Source of the DNA: JAGWRA01 sp963711505
Lineage (GTDB): Bacteria; Acidobacteriota; Vicinamibacteria; Vicinamibacterales; CAVVIG01
Reading direction: 5' to 3'
Assembly (NCBI GenBank): GCA_963711505.1
Contig: CAVQEJ010000001.1
Coordinates: 62,001-126,000, forward strand
Length of the DNA: 64,000 bases
The notes under the pieces are model-generated. The model did not search any database. It was given only the letters and a program-made list of their open reading frames with translations, and was not told the DNA's origin. Below, piece after piece: positions 9,921-20,133 of this stretch (positions are counted from its first letter, which is position 1; every line of letters starts with the position of its first letter). The position numbers and the translations under genes are program-made.

Positions 9921-11639
9921 TCACAGGACCCGCGATGCGGCTTCCCCCGTCGGGGCTGGCTTCCGATCGGTGTAGCTCAGCAGCATGCCGACCACCGTCA
10001 CCACGACGACGCCGACGACGTTGTACCAGAGGTACGAGACGTTCGTGGCGAAGCCGACGAAGCCGACGGCCGTCATGCCGGCCAGCAGCCCCCAGAACGC
10101 GCCACGGCCCGTCGCCCGCTTCGTGCCGATCGCCAGCACGAAGACGCCGAGCAGCGATCCGTAGAAATACGACCCGAACTTGTTCACGACTTCGATGAGC
10201 GACCCGAGGTTCACGGCGTAGAGCGCCACGATGCAGGCGAGCAGTCCCCAGAAGCCGGTCGCCAGCTTCGACACCATCAGGTAGTGCGCGTCGGTGGCCT
10301 CCTGTCTGAAGTGCCGTCGGTAGAAGTCGATGACGCTCGTCGTGGCCAGCGAGTTCAGCTCCGCGGCGATGCTCGACATCGCGGCGGCGAAGATCGCCGC
10401 GATCATCAGGCCGACCAGGCCGATCGGCATCTTCGTGATGATGAAGGTCGGGAAGACGTAGTTCACGTCGCGGTACTCCGCGTCGCCGCTCACGTCCTTC
10501 ACCAGCGCCACGGCCTGCTTCCGGATCCCCATGACCGCCGCATCGGCCGCCAGGAACCGCTGCTCCGCCCGCTCGGTCCGGATCGGGTCGCCGGCGTCGC
10601 GGGCCGCGGCCGCGTCGAGCGCCGCCTGCCGCCGCGCGTCGACCCCCTGCGAGAACCGTGTCTCGAGCTGCCGGTACGTGCCGGCCTGTGCGCTCTGCCG
10701 CACCTGGTCCTCGTGCACCGGATTGAAGAGCAGCGGCGGCGCCTGGAACAGGTAGAAGACGAACACCAGCACGCCGGTGATGAGCACGAGCGCCTGCAGC
10801 GGGATCTTCACGAACGCGCTGAGCAGCAGCGACTGCCGTCCCTCCTGCACCGACCGCGCCGTCAGGTACCGCTGCACCTGGCTCTGGTCGCAGCCGAAGT
10901 ACGACAGCATCAGGAAGAGGCCGCCGATCATGCCCGACCAGAACGTGTAGGTATCGCGCAGGTTGAACCGGAAGTCGAGCGACTGCATCCGCCCCGTGGC
11001 GCCCGCCAGGTGCAGCGCCTCGGCCGGGGCGACGCTGTGGCCGATGCCGATGAGGAGCACGACGACCGCCGCCAGCATGCCGCCGATGATGACGACCATC
11101 TGCTTCACGTCGGTCCAGGTCACCGCCTGCACGCCGCCGAACATCGTGTACACCACCGTCGGCACGCCGATGGCCAGCACGGTCGCCACCAGGTTCCAGT
11201 GCAGCACGATCGACAGGATGACCGCCGGCGCCGAGATGATCGTGCCGCACGACAGGGCGCGCAGCAGCAGGAAGAGGAAGGCGGCCAGCGCCCGCGTCTT
11301 CGCGTCGAACCGCTTCTCCAGGTACTCGTAGGCCGTGTAGACGTTGGCGCGGTGGAAGAACGGCACGACCGTCGTGGCCAGGATGATCATCGCGATCGGC
11401 AGTCCGAAATAGAACTGCACGAAGCCCATCCCGTCCTCGTACCCCTGCCCCGTCGTCCCGACGATCGTGATCGCGCTGAGCTGGGTCGCCATCACCGACA
11501 GGCCGACCGCCCACCACGGGAGCGACCGGTTCGCCAGGAAGTAGCCTTCGACCTTGTCGCTGCCCTCCGTCCGCTTCAGCCCGTCGTAGATGACCCAGAC
11601 GAGATAGGCGACGACGATCGTCCAGTCGAGCACCCGCAT
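9921..11639 (-). CDS. sodium:solute symporter (SSS family)
   Basis: 572 residues with about thirteen hydrophobic segments. Diagnostic features of the LeuT-fold SSS family include the N-terminal LSVMATQLSAITIVGTTGQGY segment (split here as the sodium-site region) and the broken-helix region near PTVVYTMFGGVQAVTWTDVKQ. A soluble insertion of about 90 residues (roughly 300-390, rich in R/E/A) interrupts the usual loop, as seen in several acidobacterial members. The substrate is unknown. The ATG is preceded by GGAGG placed inside the stop region of the small upstream membrane gene, so translation is probably coupled to it. Confidence 0.9.
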   Translation of the reverse strand: MRVLDWTIVVAYLVWVIYDGLKRTEGSDKVEGYFLANRSLPWWAVGLSVMATQLSAITIVGTTGQGYEDGMGFVQFYFGLPIAMIILATTVVPFFHRANVYTAYEYLEKRFDAKTRALAAFLFLLLRALSCGTIISAPAVILSIVLHWNLVATVLAIGVPTVVYTMFGGVQAVTWTDVKQMVVIIGGMLAAVVVLLIGIGHSVAPAEALHLAGATGRMQSLDFRFNLRDTYTFWSGMIGGLFLMLSYFGCDQSQVQRYLTARSVQEGRQSLLLSAFVKIPLQALVLITGVLVFVFYLFQAPPLLFNPVHEDQVRQSAQAGTYRQLETRFSQGVDARRQAALDAAAARDAGDPIRTERAEQRFLAADAAVMGIRKQAVALVKDVSGDAEYRDVNYVFPTFIITKMPIGLVGLMIAAIFAAAMSSIAAELNSLATTSVIDFYRRHFRQEATDAHYLMVSKLATGFWGLLACIVALYAVNLGSLIEVVNKFGSYFYGSLLGVFVLAIGTKRATGRGAFWGLLAGMTAVGFVGFATNVSYLWYNVVGVVVVTVVGMLLSYTDRKPAPTGEAASRVL

Positions 11640-11645
11640 CGGCTC

Positions 11646-11768
11646 TCAGCCTCCGAAGTGCCGTCCGATCGCCCAGAGCGCGACCACGACGATGATTTCG
11701 ATGATGACAACGAGCAGGTAGGTGCGCCGGTTCGACGGTTCGTGGTCGGCCCGGGCATGGTCAGTCAT
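11646..11768 (-). CDS. 40-residue single-span membrane protein upstream of the symporter
   Basis: Reads MTDHARADHEPSNRRTYLL followed by a strongly hydrophobic helix (VVIIEIIVVVALWAIG) and ends RHFGG. GAGAG precedes the ATG, and the stop lies 6 bases before the symporter ATG whose ribosome site overlaps this gene's 3' end. The tight arrangement argues for a real gene. Single-span companions of SSS and other LeuT-fold transporters are known in bacteria; a role as a small transporter subunit or assembly factor is inferred. Confidence 0.7.
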   Translation of the reverse strand: MTDHARADHEPSNRRTYLLVVIIEIIVVVALWAIGRHFGG

Positions 11769-11830
11769 GAGGACTCTCTGTCACGTGCGACGTGCCAGGC
11801 GGCCCCTGCGCGAGGGCGGAGGCACGCGCG

Positions 11831-13285
11831 TCAGATCCCGGAGACTCTCTCCTTCAGCCGTGCCTCGGCGTCGGCGAGCGCCGCGCGCCGGCCGGTCACC
11901 CAGGCTTCGTCGCCCGCCAGCGCGTCGCGCGCCTCATCGAGCGCCCGCGCGGTCTCGGCAGGTGCCGGTCCGCCCGGCGTGGTCCGCACGGTGACGAAGC
12001 GCCGCGGACTCAGCATGTCGGCGAGCTGCCCGACGGAATAGACGATCGCCCGGCCGGTCAGCTCCCGCGACGCCGATTCGATCTTCTCCGCCACCGTCGC
12101 CATCGAGCGCGGATCGGCTTCGCGCGAGACGCGGCCGGCAATCGCGTGGGCCGTCCGGAACGACACGCCGTGCTCGCGCACCAGCGTGTCCGCCAGTTCC
12201 GTCAGCGTCGTCCCCCCGTCACCCGCGCGGGCCTCCAGCCGGGCCGCATCGAACTCCGCGGTCGGAAGCGCGGCGGCGAGCAGCTTCGTCACGCGCGTCG
12301 CATCGTGGAACATCGCGAAGACGAGCGGCTGCAGATCGTCTTCGGTGTCGACGATGTCGCCGAACGGGGTGTTGTGAACGGCCAGCACGATCGCCGACGC
12401 CTCGCCGAGCGCCTTGCTGCCGATGGCGCGGGCGTGCTCCACGGCCACGGGGTTCCGCTTCTGCGGCATGATGCTGCTCGTCTGCACGAACCCGTCGCCG
12501 AACCGGACGTACCCGAACTCCGCCGTGCTCCACGTGAGCAGATCCTGCACGAAGCGCCCCAGGCCGGCCAGCATCACCGAGACGGCCGACGTGCTCTCCA
12601 GCAGGTAGTCGACCGTCGCGATGCTGCCGTAGGTGTTGCCGGTGGGCGCCGAGAAGCCGAGCAGGTCGCTGGTGAGCGCGCGATCGATCGGGAAGCCGGT
12701 GCCGGTGATCGCGCACGCGCCGAGCGGGCACCGGTTCGTCGTCTCCCAGGCGGCGCGCAGCCGGCGGCTGTCGCGTTCGAGCTGCTCGATCACCGCCAGC
12801 ACGTAATGCGCCACCGTCGTCGGCTGCGCCGGCTGCGTGTGCGTGTGAACGGCGAAAATCGTGTCGCGGTGCGCGGCGGCCAGATCGACGAGGGCGTGAC
12901 GCAGGCCCTGCAGGCCGCCCAGGAGATCCAGGACGAGCTCCCGCTGGCGCATCCGGTACATCGTCATGTCGATGTCGTTGCGGCTGCGCGCGGTGTGCAG
13001 GCGGCCGGCCACGTCCTCGCCGCAGCCGCCGGCCAGGAGACGATCGACGTAGAAGAAGAGGTCCTCGAACGTGCCGTCGAAGACCGCCTTCCGCACCTCG
13101 GCGATCGAGACGGCCTCGAGCGCCGCGCGGATCGTGCGGGCGTCGGCGCGCGACACGATGTCCCGATCGGCCAGCATCACCAGGTGCGCCCGGTGGATGG
13201 CCATCAGGGGGGCCAGAAACAGCTCCTTCGCGTCCTCGAAGTGCTCACCGAGGACGTACGCGACGTATTCCGGAGCAAATTTCAC
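11831..13285 (-). CDS. argH: argininosuccinate lyase
   Basis: Member of the fumarase/aspartase superfamily: the signature TSSIMPQKRNPVAVEHARA is present near residue 275, the N-terminal LHTARSRNDIDMTMYR loop carries the substrate-binding SRND, and the catalytic-histidine motif THTQPAQPTT is intact. About 484 residues, slightly longer than E. coli ArgH (457). Cleaves argininosuccinate to arginine and fumarate in the cytoplasm. No other arginine genes are near, so an isolated locus. The start is taken as GTG 13285 because an extended -10 element ends six bases upstream; an upstream in-frame start at 13327 would overlap that promoter. Confidence 0.85.
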   Translation of the reverse strand: MKFAPEYVAYVLGEHFEDAKELFLAPLMAIHRAHLVMLADRDIVSRADARTIRAALEAVSIAEVRKAVFDGTFEDLFFYVDRLLAGGCGEDVAGRLHTARSRNDIDMTMYRMRQRELVLDLLGGLQGLRHALVDLAAAHRDTIFAVHTHTQPAQPTTVAHYVLAVIEQLERDSRRLRAAWETTNRCPLGACAITGTGFPIDRALTSDLLGFSAPTGNTYGSIATVDYLLESTSAVSVMLAGLGRFVQDLLTWSTAEFGYVRFGDGFVQTSSIMPQKRNPVAVEHARAIGSKALGEASAIVLAVHNTPFGDIVDTEDDLQPLVFAMFHDATRVTKLLAAALPTAEFDAARLEARAGDGGTTLTELADTLVREHGVSFRTAHAIAGRVSREADPRSMATVAEKIESASRELTGRAIVYSVGQLADMLSPRRFVTVRTTPGGPAPAETARALDEARDALAGDEAWVTGRRAALADAEARLKERVSGI

Positions 13286-13291
13286 CCGCCG

Positions 13292-13300
13292 AGTATAGCA
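13292..13300 (-). promoter_or_regulatory. extended -10 promoter immediately before argH
   Basis: On the minus strand TGC-TATACT, an extended -10 element, ends only six bases before the GTG start, so the transcript would begin at or next to the start codon. No good -35 hexamer is seen. Confidence 0.5.
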
Positions 13301-13380
13301 TCCGGGTTCGCGCCGCAGACCGCCCACCCCTTACTATTGGGGAGTGCGCGCCGGCGCCAGGCGCGGCCGCCCCGAACCGC

Positions 13381-15003
13381 ATGTCCACTCATCGCATCGC
13401 CACCCGTCCGCCGCGCGGCACCGCCGCGGCCGGCGTGCAGACCGATCCCGACATCGTCCGCGGCATGCTCGAGGATGCGGCGCACTATCCCGGCGGGCGG
13501 GCCGCCGGCGTCATGTTCGCCGCCACCGAAGCCGACGTGGCCGCGGCCCTGCAGCAGGCCGATGCCGTGCTGCCCATCGGGGCGCAGTCGTCGCTCACCG
13601 GCGCCGCGACGCCGATGGGCGAGCTGCTGCTGGCCACGGCCCGGCGCACGGCCGTGCTCGCCGTCGAAGCCAGCAGCGTCAGAGTCGAGCCCGGGCTGCC
13701 GATCGCGACGCTGAACGGACGGCTCGCGGCGCTCGGCCGCTCGTATCCGCCGGGCCCGACCTACGAAGGGGCCTGCATCGGCGGCACCGTGGCCACCAAT
13801 GCCGCCGGAGCGGCGACGTTCAAGTACGGCAGCACGCGCGACTGGGTGCAGGCGCTCACCGTCGTGCTGGCCTGCGGCGAGGTGCTCGACGTGGCGCGTG
13901 ACGACGTCCGCGCACACCCCGACGGCTTCTTCGAAATCGCCACGCGCAGTCGCGGCGTCGTGCGGGTGCCGCTCCCGACCTACCGGATGCCCGACGTGCC
14001 CAAGTGCTCGGCCGGCTACTTCGCGGCACCCGGCATGGATCTCATCGATCTCTTCATCGGCGCCGAGGGGACGCTCGGCGTCATTACCGAGGTGACGCTG
14101 CGCGTGCTCCCCGTGCGGCCGGCGGTCTGCGTCACCTTCATTCCGTTCCGCGACGAGGCGGCGGGCGTCGCACTGGCCGGGCGGCTGCGCGAGGAGTCGC
14201 TGCGCACGCGGCGGACCGGCGACGCGGCCGGCATCGACGTCTCGGCGATCGAGCACATGGACCGGCGCAGCCTCGAGCTGGTGCGGGAGGATCGCAACGA
14301 CGAGCGGTTCGGCGTTCCGCTGCCGCCCGATGCAGAGCTGGCGCTGCTCGTGCAGCTCGAGCTGCCGGCGGACATGGACGCGGCGCGGGCGTTCGACGAG
14401 ATCGGCCGCGTGCACGCCCCGGACGCACCCGACACGCCGCTCGTCCGCTTCTGCCGGCTGCTCGACGAGGCGGGCGTCCTCGAGGGGGCCGACGTCGCGG
14501 TGCCCGGCGACGAGATGCGCGCACGGCAGCTGTTCGCGCTGCGCGAGGCGGTGCCGGCCGCCGTGAACGCGCGCGTCGGCGCCGCGAAGCACGCCGTCGA
14601 TCCGCGCATCGAGAAGACGGCCGCCGACATGATCGTGCCGTTCGATCGCTTCGCCGAGATGCTCGCGATCTACCAGGACGGCTTCACGCGGCGCGGCCTC
14701 GACTTCGCGATCTGGGGCCACATCTCCGACGGCAACGTGCACCCCAACGTCATTCCGCGGTCGCTGGCCGACGTCGAGGCCGGCAAGGCCGCCATTCTCG
14801 AGTTCGGCCGTGCCGTCGCGCGGCTCGGCGGCTGCCCGCTCGCCGAGCACGGCGTCGGCCGCAATCCGGTGAAGCAGGCGCTGCTCCGCGATTTCTACGG
14901 AGACGAAGGGATCGTCCAGATGCGGGCCGTGAAAGCGGCGCTCGACCCGGGCTGGAAGCTGGCGCCGGGCGTCATCTTTCCCGCGCAGGCCGAACGACGG
15001 TAA
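13381..15003 (+). CDS. GlcD/D-lactate dehydrogenase-like FAD-linked oxidase
   Basis: 540 residues with the two-domain layout of the vanillyl-alcohol-oxidase fold: N-terminal PCMH FAD-binding domain (LPIGAQSSLTGAATP, GGTVATNAAGAATFKYGSTRDWV) and a C-terminal FAD-oxidase_C domain ending in the conserved LAEHGVGRNPVKQ motif. This is the architecture of GlcD and of cytochrome-type D-lactate dehydrogenases; oxidation of a 2-hydroxy acid with electrons passed to the respiratory chain is likely. No glcE/glcF partners adjoin, which favours a stand-alone lactate-type enzyme. Divergent from argH with 95 bp between the starts. Confidence 0.85.
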   Translation: MSTHRIATRPPRGTAAAGVQTDPDIVRGMLEDAAHYPGGRAAGVMFAATEADVAAALQQADAVLPIGAQSSLTGAATPMGELLLATARRTAVLAVEASSVRVEPGLPIATLNGRLAALGRSYPPGPTYEGACIGGTVATNAAGAATFKYGSTRDWVQALTVVLACGEVLDVARDDVRAHPDGFFEIATRSRGVVRVPLPTYRMPDVPKCSAGYFAAPGMDLIDLFIGAEGTLGVITEVTLRVLPVRPAVCVTFIPFRDEAAGVALAGRLREESLRTRRTGDAAGIDVSAIEHMDRRSLELVREDRNDERFGVPLPPDAELALLVQLELPADMDAARAFDEIGRVHAPDAPDTPLVRFCRLLDEAGVLEGADVAVPGDEMRARQLFALREAVPAAVNARVGAAKHAVDPRIEKTAADMIVPFDRFAEMLAIYQDGFTRRGLDFAIWGHISDGNVHPNVIPRSLADVEAGKAAILEFGRAVARLGGCPLAEHGVGRNPVKQALLRDFYGDEGIVQMRAVKAALDPGWKLAPGVIFPAQAERR

Positions 15004-15018
15004 GATCCGGCAACCCAG

Positions 15019-17965
15019 ATGGATGCCAACGCTCCGGAACGGTCGACTCCTCGCGCGCGTCTCGTGGCGTGGACGGGGCCGTGGCTCCTCGCCCTGGCCG
15101 CCGGCGCGATCGGCAGCTTCGCCTGGCTGCTCGAGGGCGCAGTCGTGCCGCTGGACGGCGGCGCCGCCTACCTCGCCGTGACACCGCCGATCCGGCAGCT
15201 GGCCGTGGCCGTGGCGATCGCCTTCGTCGCGCTCGCCGCCCTGCACGCCCTGCTGGCGCGATTCGTGTTTCCCGGGCACCGCCTGTCGGCCTGGCGCCCG
15301 CGGGACGTCGGCTACTGCTGGCCGCTGCTCCTGTTCTTCCTCGCGCTGGCCGGGCCCGCCGCGCTGATGCACCCCACGCGCGCCTGGTCGGCGCCCGTCG
15401 GCTACCTGACGGTCGACCTCAGGCTCTGGCTCGCGCCGCTCGTGCTGCTCCTGTGGGGACTCGCCATCGATCGGCGATCGAACGGCGCCCTGCGTCGCGG
15501 GCTGGCCCGCGCCGCCGCGTTCCTGACATCCGACGCCCGCGGGTTCGCGCTCGAGGCCACGCTCTGCACGATCTGCGTGGCGTTCGCGATCGTCACCACG
15601 CCCCACCTGCGGTTCTCGGGCGCCGTCCACGGCGACGAGCCGAAGTACCTGCGCTACTGCGAGAACCTCTATCAGGGCCGCGGCTTCGAGGTGGGCGACA
15701 TCCAGAACATCGCCGACCTGCCGATCGACATGCCGCCTCGCATCGGCCGAGACCTGCGGCTCGCGGCGCAGGTGATTCCCGTCGAGATCGGCAATCTGGG
15801 GCACGACGCGGCCGACGTCCTCCGCGGCCGGTGGAACCGCCCGTTCAACCGCGCGCACTACGAACAGGCCTGGTTCGTCGAGGGCAAGGCCGGCGGGCTC
15901 TACCAGGTCCACACGCCGGGCCTGCCGTTCCTGCTGTTCCCCGCCTACACGTTCGACCGGTACGTGCTGAGCTGGAGCAGCGAGTACCATCCGCAGTTCC
16001 CGACGAACCTCTGGGCGACCGACAGCATGCTGCTGCTGATCTACGCGCTGTGGGGCGTCGCGATCTTCCGGTTCCTGCGACGGCAGATCGGGACGGCCCG
16101 GCCTCGCGTGGCTGCTGGCCCTGACGGTTCTGCTGTGCCTGCCGGTCGCGGCGTTTCCGTTCCAGATCTATCCGGAGACGACGGCCGGCCTCGTCATAAT
16201 CCTCGTCGTCGGGTACCTGGCGTTCGCGCGAAGGAACGCGTGGGGTCCGGCCCTCGGCTTCGGCCTGCTGGCCGGGTACCTGCCGTGGCTGCACATCCGC
16301 TTCGGTGCGCTGTCGGCCATTCCGGTGATCTGGATGGTGATCGCCGAGCGACGGCGGCCGAAGCTGGCCGCGGCGTTCGCGGGCGGATACGCGATCGTGG
16401 TGGGGCTGTTCTGTTTCTACGTCTACCACATCACCGGCAGCGTCATGCCGACGGCGCTGTACTACACGCAGGGAGCCGTCGGCGCGTTCAACCCGGCCGC
16501 CATCATTCCGGGACTCACCGGATTCATCTTCGACGGCACGTGGGGGCTGCTCGCCCATGCGCCCGTCTACCTGCTGTCGTTCGTCGGGTTCCCGCTGCTC
16601 GTCCGACGGCGGCCGGCGCTCGCGGCGCTGGGCGCGGCGCTCCTCTTCACGCTGGCCATCCCGTCGGCCGGGCACGGCTACACGGCCGCGGGTGGCACGC
16701 CGTTGCGCGATCTCGTCGCCGTGATGCCGCTGCTGGCCATCGCGCTGGCCGAGGCGGTGGTCGAGTACCGCCACAGCCGTCTCTTCCAGGTCGACCTTCG
16801 CGATCCTGCTCCTCGTCTCGGTGCAGACGGCGGCGGTCTACGACCTCTATCACTTCAAGGACATGGGGCCGCTGGTCGACCGCAGCATCAGCGGCTGGCA
16901 CCTCAACCTGCTGTTCCCCGAGCTGCACGACGGCGTGGCGAGGCCTGCCCTGCTCGGAGCCTGGATTGCCATCGTGGCCCTGCTCCTGCTGCTGCCGGGC
17001 TGGCGGGCGATCCGCCGTCGTCTGCCGGGCGGCTCCGCACTCGCGGCACCTGCAGCCGCCGCCTGGCCCGTGCTGCTCAGTCTCTCGCTGGTCACGGTGG
17101 TCTGGGCGGCGCACGGCAAGCCGGATCGCAGTGCCGAGTACCTGATGACACAGGGCCGCGCGCGTGTGACCGCGCTGCGCCTGCTCGCCGATCACCCGCA
17201 CGACCGGGGACGATCGTCGAGCGGCAGCCGCGTGAATGCCGTGCAGCTCGCCGGCGCCGACGCGGGGCACGTGCAGTTCGCCGTCACCTCGGCCTCACCG
17301 GTCGCACCGGGCGTGCCGGCGACCTTCGAGGTGCGCGTCACCAATGGCAACGGCGAAGCGGCCTGGGGACATCTGTGGATCGATTACGGCGATGGCCCGC
17401 TCGCGCCGATGGGCCTGGTGGTCGGCACGCTGGAGACCACGCACACCTACGCGATTCCGGGGACCTATGTCGCCGCCGCCCACCTGACGCTTCCCGACGG
17501 CCGATGGGTGCACCAGCCGATCGACGTCGCCGTGCGCGAGCCGGGCGATGCGACGCTGCACGTCGACCCCGGTGAGGTCGACGGCCTGCCAGGGACCGTA
17601 CAGGCGGCGCCGGCGAAGACCACCATCCAGCAGGTACTGGTCGGGCCGGACGGCCTTCTGGTGCGTCACGGCGCGACGGACGGCTGGCCGGACGACGGCA
17701 GCGGCGAGACGCTCTGGATCCTGACCGCGAAGAACGGAAGGTGGCAGGTGGCCGGGTCGGAAGCGATGAAGGCGGGAACGGATGGCCGGCTGGCGGCGCC
17801 GCACATCGCCCCGGGCTCGCCGGTCGGGTTCCTGCTGACGCGATCGGGGGAAGCGGCAACGCCCGCATCGAACGGAGCGACATGGTCGTCGGGATCTGGC
17901 CGGCGGATACCCTCGTGCTCGGCGCCCCCGTGACGATCGTCAATCGTCCACCGGCCGGCTCCTGA
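15019..17965 (+). CDS. large polytopic membrane protein, GT-C glycosyltransferase-like (three frame breaks)
   Basis: Starts 15 bp after the flavoprotein stop. Reconstructed length is about 980 residues. The first 350 residues hold several membrane helices and an acidic loop AVHGDEPKYLRYCENLYQG, which resembles the first-loop DE motif of GT-C (ArnT/PMT-type) transferases. Frame breaks near 16095, 16790 and 17850 each restore hydrophobic helices on the other side (AWLLALTVLLCLPVAAF; STFAILLLVSVQTAAVYDLYH). The last 230 residues are extracytoplasmic with a PKD-like beta domain (residues around PATFEVRVTNGNGEAAWGH and TTHTYAIPGTY). Transfer of a lipid-linked sugar to a surface molecule is a reasonable inference; the substrate is unknown. 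Confidence 0.65.
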
Positions 17966-17980
17966 GCGCACCCGGCCCGG

Positions 17981-18373
17981 TCAGCGGGCAGCCGCGTGCG
18001 CCTGCTGCCAGTCGGGGCTCCTGCGAATCGCCTCGACGACGGCGCGCCGCGCGTCTTCTTCGCTGGCGCCGCCGACGCGGGCCTGCAGATAGACCGCAAG
18101 CCAGTTCCCCATCCCCGCGGCGTCGATCCGATCACCCGCACACAGGCCGCCGGCGCGGTGCAGCCCCTCGTCCGACTGGATGTACGCCTGCAGCCAGGTG
18201 ACCGTCCGGACCATCTCGTCGTGCCCGTGCTCGAACGCGTGCAGCGCCGACGCGCTCTCCTGCTGAGCGCTGCGCGAGGCGCCGACCTCGGCCTTCAGTT
18301 CGACGAGGCCACGGCCCTCCCACCAGACCAGCACGCACAAGCACGCAACGACCACCGACAATACCCGTACCAT
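17981..18373 (-). CDS. membrane-anchored protein of unknown function
   Basis: 130 residues from the ATG at 18373, which has AGGAG six bases upstream. One N-terminal hydrophobic helix (VRVLSVVVACLCVLVWW) is followed by a mostly helical soluble part with a heptad-like stretch (LVELKAEVGASRSAQQE) and a CAGD motif. No family recognised. It converges on the membrane protein gene with 15 bp between the stops. Confidence 0.65.
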   Translation of the reverse strand: MVRVLSVVVACLCVLVWWEGRGLVELKAEVGASRSAQQESASALHAFEHGHDEMVRTVTWLQAYIQSDEGLHRAGGLCAGDRIDAAGMGNWLAVYLQARVGGASEEDARRAVVEAIRRSPDWQQAHAAAR

Positions 18374-18489
18374 TGATGCTCCTGCCTCTGCCCGGGAGAT
18401 CGTTGCCCGCCGCGGCGCGACAGCGGGCGCCCGCCACAGTCTAAACCGGGAGCCGCCCGGATGGGCGTTCCCATTGGGTTCCGCGCGCG

Positions 18490-18509
18490 ATTCCCGCTTC
18501 CGCGGGAAT
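18490..18509. repeat. palindromic repeat ATTCCCGC-TTCC-GCGGGAAT
   Basis: A perfect 8-bp stem with a TTCC loop, followed by GACC. Sequences of this type (ATTCCCGC...GCGGGAAT) are dispersed in many high-GC genomes as REP-like elements. A single copy is visible here. Confidence 0.6.
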
Positions 18510-18618
18510 GACCTTCGGTGGGCCGTCGGGCCACTCGCCCCGTCGCGCGAGGGCCCCCAGACTTGCACCGCCCCGGGCGGCCGACTAAGCTGCGACTACG
18601 TCCCCCCGCGAACCGCTC

Positions 18619-20133
18619 ATGCCCGAGAACGCCACCAACCGCCTCACGCTGAAACGGCTCGGCATCGACACGTACCAGGAGCCGGTGCTCTACATGCGTG
18701 CCGACTGCCCCGTCTGCCGGTCGGAAGGGTTCACGGCGCACTCGCGCGTGCTGGTCACGACCGGTTCGACGTCGATCATCGCCACGCTGAACGTCGTGCG
18801 CGACAGCCTGCTGACGAGCGGCGAGGCCGGTCTGTCGGACGCGGCGTGGCACCTCATCGGCGCGCAGGCCGGAGACACGGCGACCTTCTCGCATCCGCCG
18901 CCCGTCGATTCGATGAGCGCGCTGCGGGCCAAGATCTTCGGCCACTCCTTCGCCGAGCACGATCTCGACGGCATCCTGGCCGACATCGCCGCCGGCCGGT
19001 ACACCGACATCGCGCTCTCGGCGTTCCTCACCGCCTGCGCAGCCGGCGGCATGAGCCTCGACGAGGTCGTGGCGCTGACCCGGGGCATGGTCGACGTCGG
19101 CGCGCGGCTCTCCTGGGACCGGGCGATCATCGCCGACAAGCACTGCGTCGGCGGCCTCCCCGGCAACCGGACGAGTCCCCTCGTCGTCTCGATCGTCGCC
19201 GCCGCCGGCATCTGGATTCCCAAGACCTCGTCGCGCGCCATCACGTCGCCCGCCGGCACGGCCGACGCCATGGAGACGCTCACCAACGTCGACCTCGATC
19301 TCCCCACCATGCGGCGCGTCGTCGAGCGCGAGAACGGCTGCCTCGCCTGGGGCCAGGCCGTCCAGCTCAGCCCGGTCGACGATGTGCTGATCCGCGTCGA
19401 GCGGGCGCTCGACATCGACAGCGACGCCCAGCTGGTCGCCTCGGTGCTGTCGAAGAAGGTCGCCGCCGGTTCGTCGCACGTGGTCATCGACATTCCCGTC
19501 GGCCCCACGGCCAAGGTGCGCAGCATCACGGCGGCGGAACGGCTCGAGCACCTGCTGGAGCGGGTCGGCCGGCAGGTCGGCCTGCAGATTCAGGCGGTCG
19601 TCACCGACGGAACGCAGCCGATTGGCCATGGCATCGGTCCGGCACTCGAGGCGCGCGACGTCGTGGCGGTGGCCAGCGGCGCGCCCGGTGCGCCGGTGGA
19701 CCTGCGCAAGCGGGCGGTCCGGCTGGCTGGCGAGCTGCTGGAAATGGTCGGTGCCTGCGGCGATGACGAAGGTCAGGCGATGGCCGAAGCGATTCTCGCC
19801 GACGGTCGGGCCTGGAAGAAGCTGCAGGCGATCTGCGAAGCGCAGGGCGGCATGCGCACGCCGCCCGTCGCCGCCTATCAGCGCGAGATTCCCTCGCCCC
19901 GCGCGGGACAGGTCGTCGCGATCGACAACCGGCAGCTCGCGCGGATCGCCAAGCTGGCTGGCGCCCCGGCGTCGGCCGCCTCGGGCATCGAGCTGCACGT
20001 GCGGCTCGGGGCGCTCGTGCACGCCGGCCAGCCGCTGTTCACCCTTCATGGCCAGACGCCGGGCGAGCTCGCGTACGCCTACGACTACCTGGTCGAGCAC
20101 CCCGCCATCATGACGATAGGAGAAGCTCCATGA
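18619..20133 (+). CDS. AMP phosphorylase / putative thymidine phosphorylase family enzyme
   Basis: 504 residues, longer than E. coli DeoA (440) because of a roughly 90-residue N-terminal domain, the mark of the archaeal-type AMP-phosphorylase branch. The signature DKHCVGGLPGNRTSPLV and PKTSSRAITSPAGTAD distinguish it from canonical pyrimidine phosphorylases (DKHSTGGVGD). Known members convert a nucleoside monophosphate and phosphate to base and ribose 1,5-bisphosphate; bacterial members are less studied. The gene overlaps the PRPP-synthetase-like gene by ATGA, so the two products probably work in one nucleotide/ribose-phosphate salvage route. No Rubisco or R15P isomerase gene is in the window. 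Confidence 0.8.
   Translation: MPENATNRLTLKRLGIDTYQEPVLYMRADCPVCRSEGFTAHSRVLVTTGSTSIIATLNVVRDSLLTSGEAGLSDAAWHLIGAQAGDTATFSHPPPVDSMSALRAKIFGHSFAEHDLDGILADIAAGRYTDIALSAFLTACAAGGMSLDEVVALTRGMVDVGARLSWDRAIIADKHCVGGLPGNRTSPLVVSIVAAAGIWIPKTSSRAITSPAGTADAMETLTNVDLDLPTMRRVVERENGCLAWGQAVQLSPVDDVLIRVERALDIDSDAQLVASVLSKKVAAGSSHVVIDIPVGPTAKVRSITAAERLEHLLERVGRQVGLQIQAVVTDGTQPIGHGIGPALEARDVVAVASGAPGAPVDLRKRAVRLAGELLEMVGACGDDEGQAMAEAILADGRAWKKLQAICEAQGGMRTPPVAAYQREIPSPRAGQVVAIDNRQLARIAKLAGAPASAASGIELHVRLGALVHAGQPLFTLHGQTPGELAYAYDYLVEHPAIMTIGEAP

Noticed and set aside
9654..12041. 795-codon plus-strand open frame
   Set aside because: Antisense to the symporter and argH; composition His/Arg/Asp rich without motifs.
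13282..15990. 902-codon minus-strand open frame
   Set aside because: It lies antisense to the GlcD-like gene and the membrane protein, has low-complexity Arg/Gly/Asp-rich translation and no domain; a mirror effect of GC-rich codon use.
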